Below are positions 26,005 through 34,931 of a stretch of 64,000 bases of DNA, piece after piece. The DNA comes from Rhodococcus antarcticus (GTDB lineage: Bacteria; Actinomycetota; Actinomycetes; Mycobacteriales; Mycobacteriaceae): contig NZ_CP110617.1 in the NCBI RefSeq assembly GCF_026153295.1, forward strand, positions 1 to 64,000, read 5' to 3'. The translations under genes and the position numbers were made by a program. Position 1 is the stretch's first letter, and each line of letters starts with the position of its first letter. The notes under the pieces were generated by a model that did not search any database, was not told the origin of the DNA, and saw only the letters and a list, made by a program, of their open reading frames with translations.

Positions 26005-26924
26005 GCCACTCCCCCATCGCGAACGCTGACCTGCTCGGCTGCCCGCATGCGGTTGAGAATTTCTCGAGTGAGTGCCTGGTAGTCCCCCGCCAGCCCAGAG
26101 GGGTCTCGAGACCACAACCGATCACCGCCGCCGACCTTCTTGCGAAGCTGGGCGATTCGGTGCCGCTGGTGATCGCTTGCCACCGCAACCAGCTCGCCTG
26201 GGGTGAGGTGTCGCGTCCGCAGGTCCACGCTTGCGGCCCTGTCAGATCGAATGATGCTCTCGAAGGCGTTCGCGCCGCTGCCCTCGAGAAGCTGAGCGAC
26301 CTGGTCGACGATCTCACTGTTTCGGGCAGTGGCCCGAGGATTGACGTCGAACAGAACCACTCCGAGAAGTTCGACCAGGGAACCTGATGCCCGCGCCCGC
26401 AGGTATCGAGCGGCTAGCATCTCCACTCCTGACAGGCTGGCATCGTCGTCTCGAGTGGGTACCAGCAGGTATCGAGCAGTGGCGAGAAGTGCGTCGAGCA
26501 GGGGTGCGTCACCAGGTCCAGAATCGATGAGGACGAGGTCGTAGGCCTCTCGTGCGCAGAGGTCGTCGAGGGTGCTTGCGAGGTTGGCGCGCAGGTCCAT
26601 GCCGGTCTGCGCGGCGGTCGCTGCCATCGCCCCGACCAAGGCCAGGGATGCACCGCCCGGGATGACATCGAGCCCAGGCCGGACGTCGCGAACCGGCTGA
26701 AGCGGCTCGGCGTACTGCAGGGCCATAGCGAGCGAGCGACCGCGATCACCTTCGACTCCGAGATCAGAGGTCGAAACGTTTGCTTGCTGGTCAGCGTCGA
26801 GAACGAGAACGCGCTTGTTCGCGGCCGCGACCATGCCTGCAACGGCGGCCACGATGGAGCTCTTGCCGACACCCCCCTTCTGGTTGGCGACCAGAAGGGT
26901 TCGGTTCGCATGGCCGGTGCTCAT
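26001..26924 (-). CDS. parA: ParA-family partition ATPase
   Basis: A 307-residue protein from ATG 26924 (a longer frame reaches 27005 without a ribosome site). Walker A deviant motif NQKGGVGKSS (residues 14-23), then VLVLDADQQANVS (A'), and DLVLIDSGPGD (Walker B). The C-terminal region has helices typical of plasmid partition ATPases. It overlaps the ParB-like gene. It would move element copies to daughter cells; a repeat-rich region (27008-27125) lies upstream. Confidence 0.88.
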   Translation of the reverse strand: MSTGHANRTLLVANQKGGVGKSSIVAAVAGMVAAANKRVLVLDADQQANVSTSDLGVEGDRGRSLAMALQYAEPLQPVRDVRPGLDVIPGGASLALVGAMAATAAQTGMDLRANLASTLDDLCAREAYDLVLIDSGPGDAPLLDALLATARYLLVPTRDDDASLSGVEMLAARYLRARASGSLVELLGVVLFDVNPRATARNSEIVDQVAQLLEGSGANAFESIIRSDRAASVDLRTRHLTPGELVAVASDHQRHRIAQLRKKVGGGDRLWSRDPSGLAGDYQALTREILNRMRAAEQVSVRDGGVA

Positions 26925-27007
26925 GCCGTCGCACAGTACGTACCACCGTCCGTGCCGCGTGCCTTCGACACGCACCTGCATACGACCTTTTGGACGGTAT
27001 TTCATCC

Positions 27008-27125
27008 TGCCTTACGTTCGGCGTTACATCTTGCCTTCCGACCGTCGTTGTAGATGGTCGTGTTGATGGCTTTATGTCCGCCCTGTCACCCGTCCGTGTA
27101 CATGACCATGCGTATGGCTTTACGT
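27008..27125. repeat. Iteron-like repeats upstream of parA
   Basis: TGGCTTTACGT (27115-27125), TGGCTTTATGT (27067-27077) and TGCCTTACGT (27008-27017) recur with 48- and 59-base offsets. This is a candidate centromere, operator or origin region between parA and the replication-like gene. Confidence 0.4.
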
Positions 27126-27151
27126 GTGGCCGACTGTGCGGCAAGGCCAGG

Positions 27152-28504
27152 TCACTGGTGGCCGCGGCGGTGCTGGACGTGCTCGGCCAGGGCCAGCCTG
27201 TCGGCGGCTTCTTGTTCGGATCGTCGGTGGGCTGCGTTGGTGGCGGTGGTGTGGGCGGCGGTGAGGGCGGCGGCTCGTCCGGGGCCGGTGAGGGCGGCGA
27301 CCGCTGTGTGGCGGGCGGCGGTGTGGGTGTCGCGGGCGTTGAGCTGGGCGGTGGTGCGGGCGGTGCGGGCGGCGAGCTCGGCAGTGGCCTGGGCGTCGGG
27401 GATGGCGGTGGGGCGTTCGTTGATGTCGACGAGGTTGAGAAGGTGGCAGAGGTAGGAGATGGGTCGTCGTGGTGCGGTGAGGATCTGGTGGCCGGTGGTG
27501 GTGAGGTCGGTGAGCAGCTGGTTGAGGTCGCGGGCGGTCCACCCTGCCGCGGCGGCGGCGCTGAGTGCCCCGGACCAGCGGTGGGCCCCGTACTGCCTCG
27601 CCCACCTGGGGCACCGCTCGGAGGCCCTCCAATCAAGCATGAGGGCCGTTGCGGGGGTCCTGGAGCCCTCCGACCCACCAAAATCATCCTGCGCATGTCC
27701 TGGTGTCGTTGCCCGGCGCGCAGCGCCGTCCTCGTCCCGCGCAGCGGGTGTGCTTGGCTGGTTAGGGGTGGAGGTAACAACATTCCCATCGCTGCGCTCG
27801 GGGGAAGAACTACCACTACGTGGTGGGGTGCCACGCACCGTCTGACCTGCGATGACGCGCCCGGGGTTGTCCACAGGGATGGGGACGGGATCGGGTGCAG
27901 GGTCGGGGAAGCGGGGGGAGGGGTGCAGGGCGTACTCCGCGGTCCAGCCTCGACGGGTGTCCCCCCGCTCCCAGGAGGCCAGCCGCTCGATGAAGCTCCG
28001 GTGCCGGCCGGGCGCGACCTCGGTGGCCAGCCCGACCAGACGTAGCCAGGTCCGGGCTCGGGTGACGGTCCGCTTGCCGAGCTGTGTGGTGGCGGTGATC
28101 CCGGTGGTGCCGCCGGTGACCCCGAGCAGGGGCCGTGAGCAGCGCCCGGTGCGGTAGTCACCGGCCCGGGCGTGGGCGGTGGCCACCGCGTGCACAGCCC
28201 GCAGCGACACCCCACCCCCGGTGGCAGCGACCAGTTGGGGGCGGGTGAGCAGGTAGCCACGGCGGTACACCGCCACCACATGGGCCAGCCAGCGCTCGGC
28301 CGACCACCAGCAGGGCAGGGCCGACCACGAGATCGGCTCCACGCTCGCGCGGGCCAACGGCCGACGCAACAGGATCGAAGCAGTGGGGGAGGAGGAGTCA
28401 CGCCGGGCCGGCGGACGCGTGTGCCGCGAAGCGACACGCGAACCACTAGACCGGGTGTATGGACCGGATTCAGGGTGCGAGGTACCCTGAGACAAGGCAG
28501 CCAA
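27152..28504 (-). CDS. Putative plasmid replication protein
   Basis: A 450-residue frame, start uncertain (TTG 28504 or later). The N-terminal third contains a helix-turn-helix-like run (SAERWLAHVVAVYRRGYLLT, then GGVSLRAVHAVATAHARAGD). The C-terminal third has coiled-coil or helical Ala-rich stretches and WTARDLNQLLTDLTTTGHQ. Position next to ParA, the upstream terminator and hairpin, and the general pattern suggest the initiator of the element, but no catalytic motif is visible. It could also be another DNA-binding element protein. Confidence 0.45.
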   Translation of the reverse strand: MAALSQGTSHPESGPYTRSSGSRVASRHTRPPARRDSSSPTASILLRRPLARASVEPISWSALPCWWSAERWLAHVVAVYRRGYLLTRPQLVAATGGGVSLRAVHAVATAHARAGDYRTGRCSRPLLGVTGGTTGITATTQLGKRTVTRARTWLRLVGLATEVAPGRHRSFIERLASWERGDTRRGWTAEYALHPSPRFPDPAPDPVPIPVDNPGRVIAGQTVRGTPPRSGSSSPERSDGNVVTSTPNQPSTPAARDEDGAARRATTPGHAQDDFGGSEGSRTPATALMLDWRASERCPRWARQYGAHRWSGALSAAAAAGWTARDLNQLLTDLTTTGHQILTAPRRPISYLCHLLNLVDINERPTAIPDAQATAELAARTARTTAQLNARDTHTAARHTAVAALTGPGRAAALTAAHTTATNAAHRRSEQEAADRLALAEHVQHRRGHQ

Positions 28505-28573
28505 GCCAAGTCCCTTCGGGGCAGTGCACCAAGCCAGCGAGCGTCAACTCACTGGTCCTAGTTTTTAACCCGG

Positions 28574-28598
28574 ACCCGCCCTGCCAGGGGCGGGTTTT
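28574..28598 (+). terminator. Intrinsic terminator candidate
   Basis: CCCGCCC / GGGCGGG stem with TTTT following on the plus strand. No plus-strand gene ends just before it; it may end a short plus-strand RNA over the start of the replication-like gene. Confidence 0.5.
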
Positions 28599-28665
28599 CG
28601 GCGTACTAGGGCCTACTGACCAGGTGCGATGTGGAGTTGTTTTGCGGTCTGTCGACCGCTCACCG

Positions 28666-28863
28666 TCACGCGGTCTGAGGCAGCACCTCCTGGTCAAGCT
28701 GACGAACGAGGTCGTCCCGGCCAACGTGGGCGGCCATGACGTCAGCGACGTACTGGCTGATGCTCACGCCCCGTTCAGCAGCGGCATTGCGCACCACGTC
28801 GTGGACGGGGTGAGCAAGCCGCGTGATCGTGACGACGCGGTCTCCCTTGTGTGGCTGGGCCAT
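28666..28863 (-). CDS. Small RHH-like protein
   Basis: 65 residues from ATG 28863, or 88 residues from ATG 28932. The pattern RVVTITRLAHPVHDVVRNAA, then GVSISQYVADVMAAHVGRDD fits a ribbon-helix-helix regulator, often an antitoxin or relaxosome/plasmid regulator. It lies between the replication-like gene and the winged-helix gene. The partner is not evident. Confidence 0.55.
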   Translation of the reverse strand: MAQPHKGDRVVTITRLAHPVHDVVRNAAAERGVSISQYVADVMAAHVGRDDLVRQLDQEVLPQTA

Positions 28864-28972
28864 GCGCCACACCCTGCCGCCTCGTATCTGATTCGCCGGG
28901 TAGACACGCCCGAGTCGCGTAGAAGTACGCATCTCTAACCATCGCTGTCCCGACAGGGTTGTCGGCATGGTC

Positions 28973-29293
28973 CTAACCGCCGAGCAGGTACTCCCGCAGT
29001 GCGTCGACGAGGGTCTGCACCCGGTCACGGTCGAGGTCGTAGCGGACCCGGCGCCCGCTGCGCGCACCCGCCGCGGTGTCGGCGACAACGAGGTGGGCGG
29101 CCTCGAGCTGCACCAGACGCCGCCGGGCGGTGTTGGCGTCGGTGCCCAGGGCCTCGGCGATCTCCCCGGTGGTCGAGGGCCCGTGCACGGCGAGGTAGCG
29201 CACCACCCCCCGGGCGAACATCGTCCCGAAGCTCTCAATGGCCGCTGCCACCTCCCCGTCCACAGGCTCGGAGGGTCGGAGATAGCGCGGCAC
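28973..29293 (-). CDS. Winged-helix transcriptional regulator
   Basis: About 106 residues from GTG 29293. The ArsR/MarR-like pattern is VRYLAVHGPSTTGEIAEALG, then ANTARRRLVQLEAAHLVVAD and RRVRYDLDRDRVQTLVDALR. It is divergent from the transfer operon; a perfect 9-bp palindrome (29339-29361) lies between the two starts. It probably represses itself and the operon. Confidence 0.7.
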   Translation of the reverse strand: MPRYLRPSEPVDGEVAAAIESFGTMFARGVVRYLAVHGPSTTGEIAEALGTDANTARRRLVQLEAAHLVVADTAAGARSGRRVRYDLDRDRVQTLVDALREYLLGG

Positions 29294-29338
29294 CCACCCA
29301 TCGTGCCGGACACCGACCCTGTCGTGACCAGCAACGCT

Positions 29339-29361
29339 AGCACGACACTTATTGTCGTGCT
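29339..29361. promoter_or_regulatory. Perfect palindrome, probable operator
   Basis: AGCACGACA (29339-29347) and TGTCGTGCT (29353-29361) pair perfectly around CTTAT. It lies between the winged-helix gene and the transfer operon, the expected site of the regulator. Confidence 0.6.
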
Positions 29362-29520
29362 TTGATGGTGGGGTAGTCCGAAGATCACAAGCCGAGCACG
29401 AGGCGCAGCAGCCTGTGCCGGATGGAGCAGAGCAGAAGCGGGAGAAGCCCTGGGGAGGGGTTTCCCGCCAAGGGGGAGAAGCGATGAGGCCGTCCACGAC
29501 CGCGCCCACTGGGCCACCCA

Positions 29521-30663
29521 ATGTCTGATCAGGAAGCACGGAAGTCGGGCGCCGCGGCTGTGGTGGCGGTGCTGGGGGTGCCGGTCGGTGTGGTGCTGTT
29601 GGTGGTGTTGCTGCTGAGCGGGGGGAGCGCTGCGGCGGCGGCGTGTGCTCCTGGTACGCCGGGGTCGCTGGGGGTCCTGGTCGCTGGGGGGATGCCCGCG
29701 GGGTACCTGCCGCTGGTGCAGCGGGCGGGGAGGCTGTGCTCGGAGTTCCCGGCCCCGGTGATCGCCGCCCAGCTGTCCGCCGAGTCCACCTTCTCCGATG
29801 CCACCTCGCCGTCGGGGGCGCAGGGCCCGGCGCAGTTCATGCCCGGCACCTGGGCCACCTGGGGTCGTGACACCACCGGCAAGGGATTCGCCGACGTCCA
29901 CGACCCCTCCGACGCCGTGGATGCCCAGGCCCGCTTCGACTGCTCCCTCGCCGCCCAGGTCCGCGAGGGAATCGCCGGGGGCCGGATCGACGCCGGGTCC
30001 TCGGTCACCGAGATCGCCCTCGGCGCCTACAACGCCGGCTTCGGAGCCGTCCTGGGTGCCCGTGGGGTGCCGGGCAACTCCCAGACCCAGGCCTACGTCC
30101 CGCGCATCCTCGACCTGGCCCGCACCCGGTTCTCCGACACCGCCACCGCGACCCCGCCGGGCCCGGCCACCCCGGGTACCACCGTCACCGCCGCCTCCGC
30201 CGCGTCGGCGGGGTGTGGGGCAGCGGGCGGGGCTGTGCCGGTGGGTCCCGGTGGTGGGCCCCGGGCCCAGCAGGTCGTCGCCGCCGCCCTGACCCAGCGG
30301 GGTCTGCCCTACATCTGGGGCGGGGGCAACTACACCGGGCCCACCGGTGGTGGCTTCGACTGCTCCGGGCTCACCGCCTTCGCCTTCCACCAGGTCGGGC
30401 TCGACCTGCCCCGCACCGCCCAGACCCAGTACGCGGCCACCGCCAGCGTGCAGCTGCCCGGCGGCTACACCCCGGCGGCTTACCAGCCCGGGGACCTCCT
30501 GTTCTGGGGGACCCCGGACAACATCCACCACGTCGGCATCGCCATCGGCAACGGGCAGATGGTCCACGCCTCCACGTTCGGCCAACCCCTCGCGGTGGCC
30601 CCGATCTATGACGGCGACTTCCTCGCCGCCACCCGCCCCCTCGGCGCAGGAGCCACGCAGTGA
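29521..30663 (+). CDS. Bifunctional lytic transglycosylase/NlpC-P60 hydrolase
   Basis: A 380-residue protein with one N-terminal membrane helix (VPVGVVLLVVLLLS). Residues about 65-160 are an SLT-type domain (AAQLSAESTFSDATSPSGAQ, GPAQFMPGTWATWG). Residues about 245-370 are an NlpC/P60 domain with Cys in GGGFDCSGLTAF and His in NIHHVGIAI. It would open the peptidoglycan for the type IV secretion channel. It is the first gene of the operon and overlaps the next gene (GTGA). Confidence 0.88.
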   Translation: MSDQEARKSGAAAVVAVLGVPVGVVLLVVLLLSGGSAAAAACAPGTPGSLGVLVAGGMPAGYLPLVQRAGRLCSEFPAPVIAAQLSAESTFSDATSPSGAQGPAQFMPGTWATWGRDTTGKGFADVHDPSDAVDAQARFDCSLAAQVREGIAGGRIDAGSSVTEIALGAYNAGFGAVLGARGVPGNSQTQAYVPRILDLARTRFSDTATATPPGPATPGTTVTAASAASAGCGAAGGAVPVGPGGGPRAQQVVAAALTQRGLPYIWGGGNYTGPTGGGFDCSGLTAFAFHQVGLDLPRTAQTQYAATASVQLPGGYTPAAYQPGDLLFWGTPDNIHHVGIAIGNGQMVHASTFGQPLAVAPIYDGDFLAATRPLGAGATQ

Positions 30664-31325
30664 CCCGCCGCCACGCCGTCCTCACCGCGGCGACCACCGC
30701 GGCACTGCTGGTCGCCGCCGCCGGGTGCACAACCAACACCCAGGACGCACCGACCCCGGCCCCGCCCAGCTCGAGCACACCGGCACCGATCCCAGCCCCG
30801 ACGTCGGCCGGCGCTTCGGCGACGTCGGGGGTCCAGACTCCGACCGCGTCGGCCCCGGCGATGCCGACCGGCACCCCTGGCCGGCCGCGCGGGCTGCCCG
30901 CCGCGACGGTCGACACCACCAGCGCGGACGCCTTGGCGGAGGCCTTCACGACCACCACGTTCGCCTACGACACGGCCATCGATCTCAGCGTGTTCGACGC
31001 CCAGGTCCGCTCCGCCGTCTACGCCACCCCCGCCTTCGCGACCGAGCTCACCACCCCCCTGGCGCAGACCGGCACCGCATTCTTCGCGGACCTGGCCTCC
31101 CACCAGGGGTTCACCACCGTGGCCCTGGCGACCAACGCCGACGACGGCCAACCCGCGGACGCGCTGCGTTCCGCCGCGCGGTCGTACTCGGTCACCACGA
31201 CCGCGCGGGGCAGCGGCGGGTACACAGCCCCGGTCGACACCACCACCGTGTACCTGATGCTGACCCGGGCCGGGGCCAGCGCCGGGTGGCAGGTCACCTC
31301 GGTCACCTTCGGGCTGGGCCGATGA
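30660..31325 (+). CDS. Secretion-system lipoprotein (NTF2-like tail)
   Basis: A 221-residue protein from GTG 30660. A lipobox (LLVAAAGCTT) follows a signal peptide; the next 60 residues are Pro/Ser/Thr-rich. The C-terminal half (DALAEAFTTTTFAYDTAID, then VYLMLTRAGASAGWQVTSVT) fits a small NTF2-like fold as in VirB8/TcpC proteins. Gene overlaps (GTGA upstream, ATGA downstream) support translational coupling. Confidence 0.65.
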   Translation: MTRRHAVLTAATTAALLVAAAGCTTNTQDAPTPAPPSSSTPAPIPAPTSAGASATSGVQTPTASAPAMPTGTPGRPRGLPAATVDTTSADALAEAFTTTTFAYDTAIDLSVFDAQVRSAVYATPAFATELTTPLAQTGTAFFADLASHQGFTTVALATNADDGQPADALRSAARSYSVTTTARGSGGYTAPVDTTTVYLMLTRAGASAGWQVTSVTFGLGR

Positions 31326-33022
31326 CCCGCCCCCGCCCCCGCCGCAACTCCCGCCCCGGGGGTGCTGCCACCGGGTACCTGGGCCCCGACGGGCGGCTCT
31401 GGCAGGTCCCCGCCTACCCGCGCCCGGTCGTCGTCCTGGACACCGACGTGGTGACCATCGACGGACGTCGTTACCCGGTGCGCCCCGGGCAGGAGCCCCG
31501 CGACGCCGCCAACCCCGTCCTGGTCGAGCTGGCATTGCGGCTGCGGGGGGAGGCCGGGGCCATCCACGCCGACGTCCGCACCACCGGCAGCGAGCAGTCG
31601 TGGCCGGTGGTCGTCACCGGCACCGGCGACGTCTTCGACGCCACCCCCACCAGCAGCGGGAGCGGGACCCGGCGCAACGGGCGGCTGCTGCTCGCCGGGG
31701 GAGGGGTCCTCGTCGCGGTCCTGGGCCTGGCCACCGCCGTGGTGGTCGTGGTGTCCACCTCCTCCGCCCCCGCGGCCACGGTGGCCGTCGTGGCCGGGCC
31801 CGCACCGACGGGGACGCCGGTGCCCTACCCGCAGCTGCCCCCACCCGGGTTCTCTCAGACCGCCGCCTGGTCGGCACCCATCGACCCGGGCACCACCCCC
31901 GTGATCACCACCACCGGGCAGATCGTCACCGTCAGCCCCCCCGGGGCGGGGGAGCGGACCCTGGACGTCCGGGACCCCGCCACCGGCATCACCGCCTGGT
32001 CCGCGGTCCTGCCCCGGGGTGCCGGAACCGGCTCGGAGGGTGTGCGCCTGTCCCAGGTCGAGGGCCACGAGTCCGTGGTCGCCACCACCTCCACCGACCT
32101 CACCTGGTGGCCCACCGACGGCGAGGATCACACCCCCCGCACCGTGGCCCTGCCGGTGGGTGCGGTCGTGTCCTTCGCCGGGTCCACCCCGCTGGTGACC
32201 TGGCCCGCCCAGCACGCCGGCATCCTCACCGACAGCACCCCCACCACCGGCGCAGCCCTCACTGACCTGGCGGTCCCCGCCGGTGCGGTCGCCGTGGGTG
32301 CCACCGCCGGGACCGTGATCGCGGTGAACAGCGTCGGGCAGCTGTGGCGGCTCACCCCGGCCACCGCGCAGTTCCCGCCGGCCCCGGTGGCTACTGCCGC
32401 CCTGGTTCCCGGGGCGAGTGCCCTGGAGTCCGTCGCCGCCTACACCGCCCCCACCCCGGCCGGGGCCACCCCCGAGCTGCTGGTGCTGACCTGGTTCACC
32501 CCCGACCCCGCGGTGCGGGTGGTGAGCCTGCTCGATGCCACCACCGGCGCCCCTGTCGGTGCCCCGGTGACGGTGGCCCGCAGTGACCTCACCGGCGGGT
32601 GGCAGACCTCCGAGCACAACACCCTGGGCACCCTGGGTCGGGTCCTGCTCGACACCACCGTCCCCGCCCTGCGGACCCTGCCCGCCGGATGGGCCACCAC
32701 CGCGATCAGCGACACCCAGGTCCACGGCAGCGCCGCGAGCACCCCGATGGTCCTCACCCCTGCTGGTGTCGCCACCCCCACCGGCTCCGGGGTCATCCCC
32801 CTCGGCGTCATCCCCACCGTGGTTATCCCAGGGGCTATCGCCGCCGGGTTGGCCGTGGTCACCGCGACCGCCGGCACCCTCACCACCCTCTACGGGCTAC
32901 CCACCTCCACCACCCCGGCCGGGCCCACCCCGTCGGTGCCGGTGCCCGCACCCCCGGCGCTGCGGCCCACCAACCCCGTCCCGAGCCCTGCCCCCGCCCC
33001 CACCTCTGGAGCTGCCTCGTGA
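31322..33022 (+). CDS. Single-pass membrane protein with beta-propeller-like domain
   Basis: A 566-residue protein from ATG 31322. Residues 1-115 form a cytoplasmic domain (VTIDGRRYPVRPGQEP). A membrane helix follows (LAGGGVLVAVLGLATAVVVVV). Residues about 160-530 show repeated beta-strands (TWWPTDGE, VISVNSVGQLWRL-like stretches, LLVLTWFTPDPAVRVVSLLD), suggesting a PQQ/WD-type propeller. The end is Pro-rich. In transfer operons of this type its role is unknown; a scaffold outside the membrane is plausible. Confidence 0.6.
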   Translation: MTRPRPRRNSRPGGAATGYLGPDGRLWQVPAYPRPVVVLDTDVVTIDGRRYPVRPGQEPRDAANPVLVELALRLRGEAGAIHADVRTTGSEQSWPVVVTGTGDVFDATPTSSGSGTRRNGRLLLAGGGVLVAVLGLATAVVVVVSTSSAPAATVAVVAGPAPTGTPVPYPQLPPPGFSQTAAWSAPIDPGTTPVITTTGQIVTVSPPGAGERTLDVRDPATGITAWSAVLPRGAGTGSEGVRLSQVEGHESVVATTSTDLTWWPTDGEDHTPRTVALPVGAVVSFAGSTPLVTWPAQHAGILTDSTPTTGAALTDLAVPAGAVAVGATAGTVIAVNSVGQLWRLTPATAQFPPAPVATAALVPGASALESVAAYTAPTPAGATPELLVLTWFTPDPAVRVVSLLDATTGAPVGAPVTVARSDLTGGWQTSEHNTLGTLGRVLLDTTVPALRTLPAGWATTAISDTQVHGSAASTPMVLTPAGVATPTGSGVIPLGVIPTVVIPGAIAAGLAVVTATAGTLTTLYGLPTSTTPAGPTPSVPVPAPPALRPTNPVPSPAPAPTSGAAS

Positions 33023-33765
33023 GCACCCCCGACCGCAGCCGCGCGGGCAACCCGCTGCTGCCCACCGCGCCGCCGCCGTCGCCCCGCGAGGCACCGATCG
33101 AGTCCTCCGCGGTGCTCCGCGACCAGGTCGAGGCCCGCTACGGACCGCAGACCCCGCTGAACATCCCCCAGCAGGTCGGGGTCGGGCTACCCCCGTGGCG
33201 GGTGACCACCAACCCCGCCCTCTGGGTCGTCGGTGTGCACGGCGGCGCCGGGGCCACCACCATCACCCGCCTCCTCGGGCCCGCCACGGCAGAGCTGGCC
33301 CGGCACTACCCCGTCGCGCCCACCGGGGCACCGGCACCCCGGGTGCTGCTGGTGGCCCGCACCCACGCCAGCGGCCTGACCGCCGCCCGGGGTGCCGCCG
33401 CGCAGTGGGCGTCCGGCACCACCGGGGTGACCCTGGTGGGCCTGGTCGTCGTCGACGACGGACCGCGGCTGCCCAAGGACCTCGTCGCCACGGTGACCGC
33501 CCTGGGCGGCATGGTCCCCGCCCTGTGGCACCTGCCCTGGTGCGAAGCCTGGCGCAGCACCACCACCACGCCCACCGAGGTGCCGCGGCGCACCCGCAAG
33601 AGCCTCGACGCCATCACCGCCGCCGCCGAGAAGGCCACCGCCTGCCTACCGGCCCCGGGCACCCCGGGTGGGGCACTGCGACCACCACCCCCGGCTCACC
33701 CCGACCGCCACCCACCCGCCCCGCACCACACCACCCTGTGGGCCGCCCGGCCCACAGCCGACTGA
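33019..33765 (+). CDS. P-loop protein of the transfer operon (ParA/MinD-like)
   Basis: A 248-residue protein from GTG 33019. The pattern GVHGGAGATTITRLLG resembles a deviant Walker A, though the classic lysine is not present where expected. RVLLVARTHASGL and TLVGLVVVDDGPRL follow, as in MinD-like folds. The tail is Pro-rich. It lies in the operon between the propeller protein and the VirB2-like gene. A role in positioning or regulating the secretion machine is inference. Confidence 0.6.
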   Translation: MSTPDRSRAGNPLLPTAPPPSPREAPIESSAVLRDQVEARYGPQTPLNIPQQVGVGLPPWRVTTNPALWVVGVHGGAGATTITRLLGPATAELARHYPVAPTGAPAPRVLLVARTHASGLTAARGAAAQWASGTTGVTLVGLVVVDDGPRLPKDLVATVTALGGMVPALWHLPWCEAWRSTTTTPTEVPRRTRKSLDAITAAAEKATACLPAPGTPGGALRPPPPAHPDRHPPAPHHTTLWAARPTAD

Positions 33766-33783
33766 CCCCAGAAGGAACCCACC

Positions 33784-34083
33784 ATGGCCACCCTCAGCAC
33801 CCTCCGCGACACCCTCGTCACCGAGCTCTACCTCGGCCAGTCCGGCATCACCGTCACCCCCGAACGGCCCCCGGGCACCGACGGACTCGTCCGCCTCATC
33901 AACTACGTCGCCTGGGGCGCCTTCGCGATCTGCCTCGTCGGCTTCATCATCGCCGCCGCCACCATGGGCATCAAGCACTCCCGCGGCGAAGACCTCCCCG
34001 GCATGAAGGGCATCGCCCTGTCCCTGCTCGGCACCGTCCTCATCGGCAGCGCCGGGGCCATCGTCGGCTCCGTCACCAACTAA
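33784..34083 (+). CDS. VirB2/TrbC-like small membrane protein
   Basis: A 99-residue protein; AGAAGGA precedes ATG 33784. Two membrane helices (LINYVAWGAFAICLVGFIIA and GIALSLLGTVLIGSAGAIVG) flank a short polar loop (IKHSRGEDLPGMKG). Size, topology and place fit a pilin-like VirB2 subunit. Confidence 0.65.
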   Translation: MATLSTLRDTLVTELYLGQSGITVTPERPPGTDGLVRLINYVAWGAFAICLVGFIIAAATMGIKHSRGEDLPGMKGIALSLLGTVLIGSAGAIVGSVTN

Positions 34084-34127
34084 CCACCCGCACCCTTACC
34101 CACCGACCAACCAGCAGGGGGACGACC

Positions 34128-34931
34128 ATGCTCGGCAGACGCACCACCTCACGCGGTGAAGAACCAGGCTCGGGACTGGGGCCCGGCTGGTGGGCCGCCG
34201 CCGCCCTCATGGCCGTGGTCGTCATCGCCCTCGTCGGCGTCCTCGTCGTCGTTGGGACCCGCGACAAGACCACGGTGGCGGCGGGGGACCCGACAACGGC
34301 CCCCGCCGCCCCCTCAGCCCTCCCCGCACCCGACGGCGGCGGCAGCCCCGCCACCACACCGCCCAGTGGGGACACCCGGCCCGCTGGGTGTGCCACCACC
34401 GGCACCGACCAGACCATCCCCATCGACACCCCCGCCGACGTCACCTGGACGTTGAACAAGGGCCTCGCGGTGCCGATGTCGCCCAGCGACGGTCCGGCAC
34501 TGCGAGGACCGGCAGGCGTCGCCTACTGCTACTCGCAGACACCGGTCGGCGCCGTGCTGGCCGCGACGAACCTCGGTCGTGGAACAGGTACCGACGCTGC
34601 CGTGAAGGCGGAGCAGCTGAAGTTCTCGACGGTGCCCGGCCCCCTGGCGGATGCCTACGCCGCTGAGCCGGTAAAGCCGAGCGACCCCGCTGCGTCGGCG
34701 GGCGTGCAGTTCCGCGGGTTTCGAGTCATCAGCTACTCGAAGGACAGCGCCAGTATCGCGTTGGCGGGCGCCAACGCCGCGCAGCCGGGGATCTACGCGG
34801 TGCTGACCATCGCTCTGCAGTGGTTCCAGGGAGATTGGCGGGTAGTCCTACAGCCCCAGTCTGGGGGCGTTGTCACGACCACGACGACCCGGTCGCTTGA
34901 TGGCTTCGTGGCCTGGTCAGGTGTTTCCTAA
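34128..34931 (+). CDS. Membrane-anchored VirB8/TcpC-like protein
   Basis: A 267-residue protein from ATG 34128. One membrane helix (WWAAAALMAVVVIALVGVLV), then a Pro-rich linker and a globular C-terminal domain (VPMSPSDGPALRGPAGVAYC, then VLTIALQWFQGDWRVVLQPQ) with an NTF2-like pattern. It overlaps the next gene by one base (TAATG). Likely a periplasm-side-equivalent channel part. Confidence 0.65.
   Translation: MLGRRTTSRGEEPGSGLGPGWWAAAALMAVVVIALVGVLVVVGTRDKTTVAAGDPTTAPAAPSALPAPDGGGSPATTPPSGDTRPAGCATTGTDQTIPIDTPADVTWTLNKGLAVPMSPSDGPALRGPAGVAYCYSQTPVGAVLAATNLGRGTGTDAAVKAEQLKFSTVPGPLADAYAAEPVKPSDPAASAGVQFRGFRVISYSKDSASIALAGANAAQPGIYAVLTIALQWFQGDWRVVLQPQSGGVVTTTTTRSLDGFVAWSGVS

Noticed and set aside
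28666-30585. 639-codon minus-strand frame running across the hydrolase gene
   Set aside because: Only the 28666-28932 part has coding character (RHH-like). The rest is antisense to the transglycosylase/NlpC gene.
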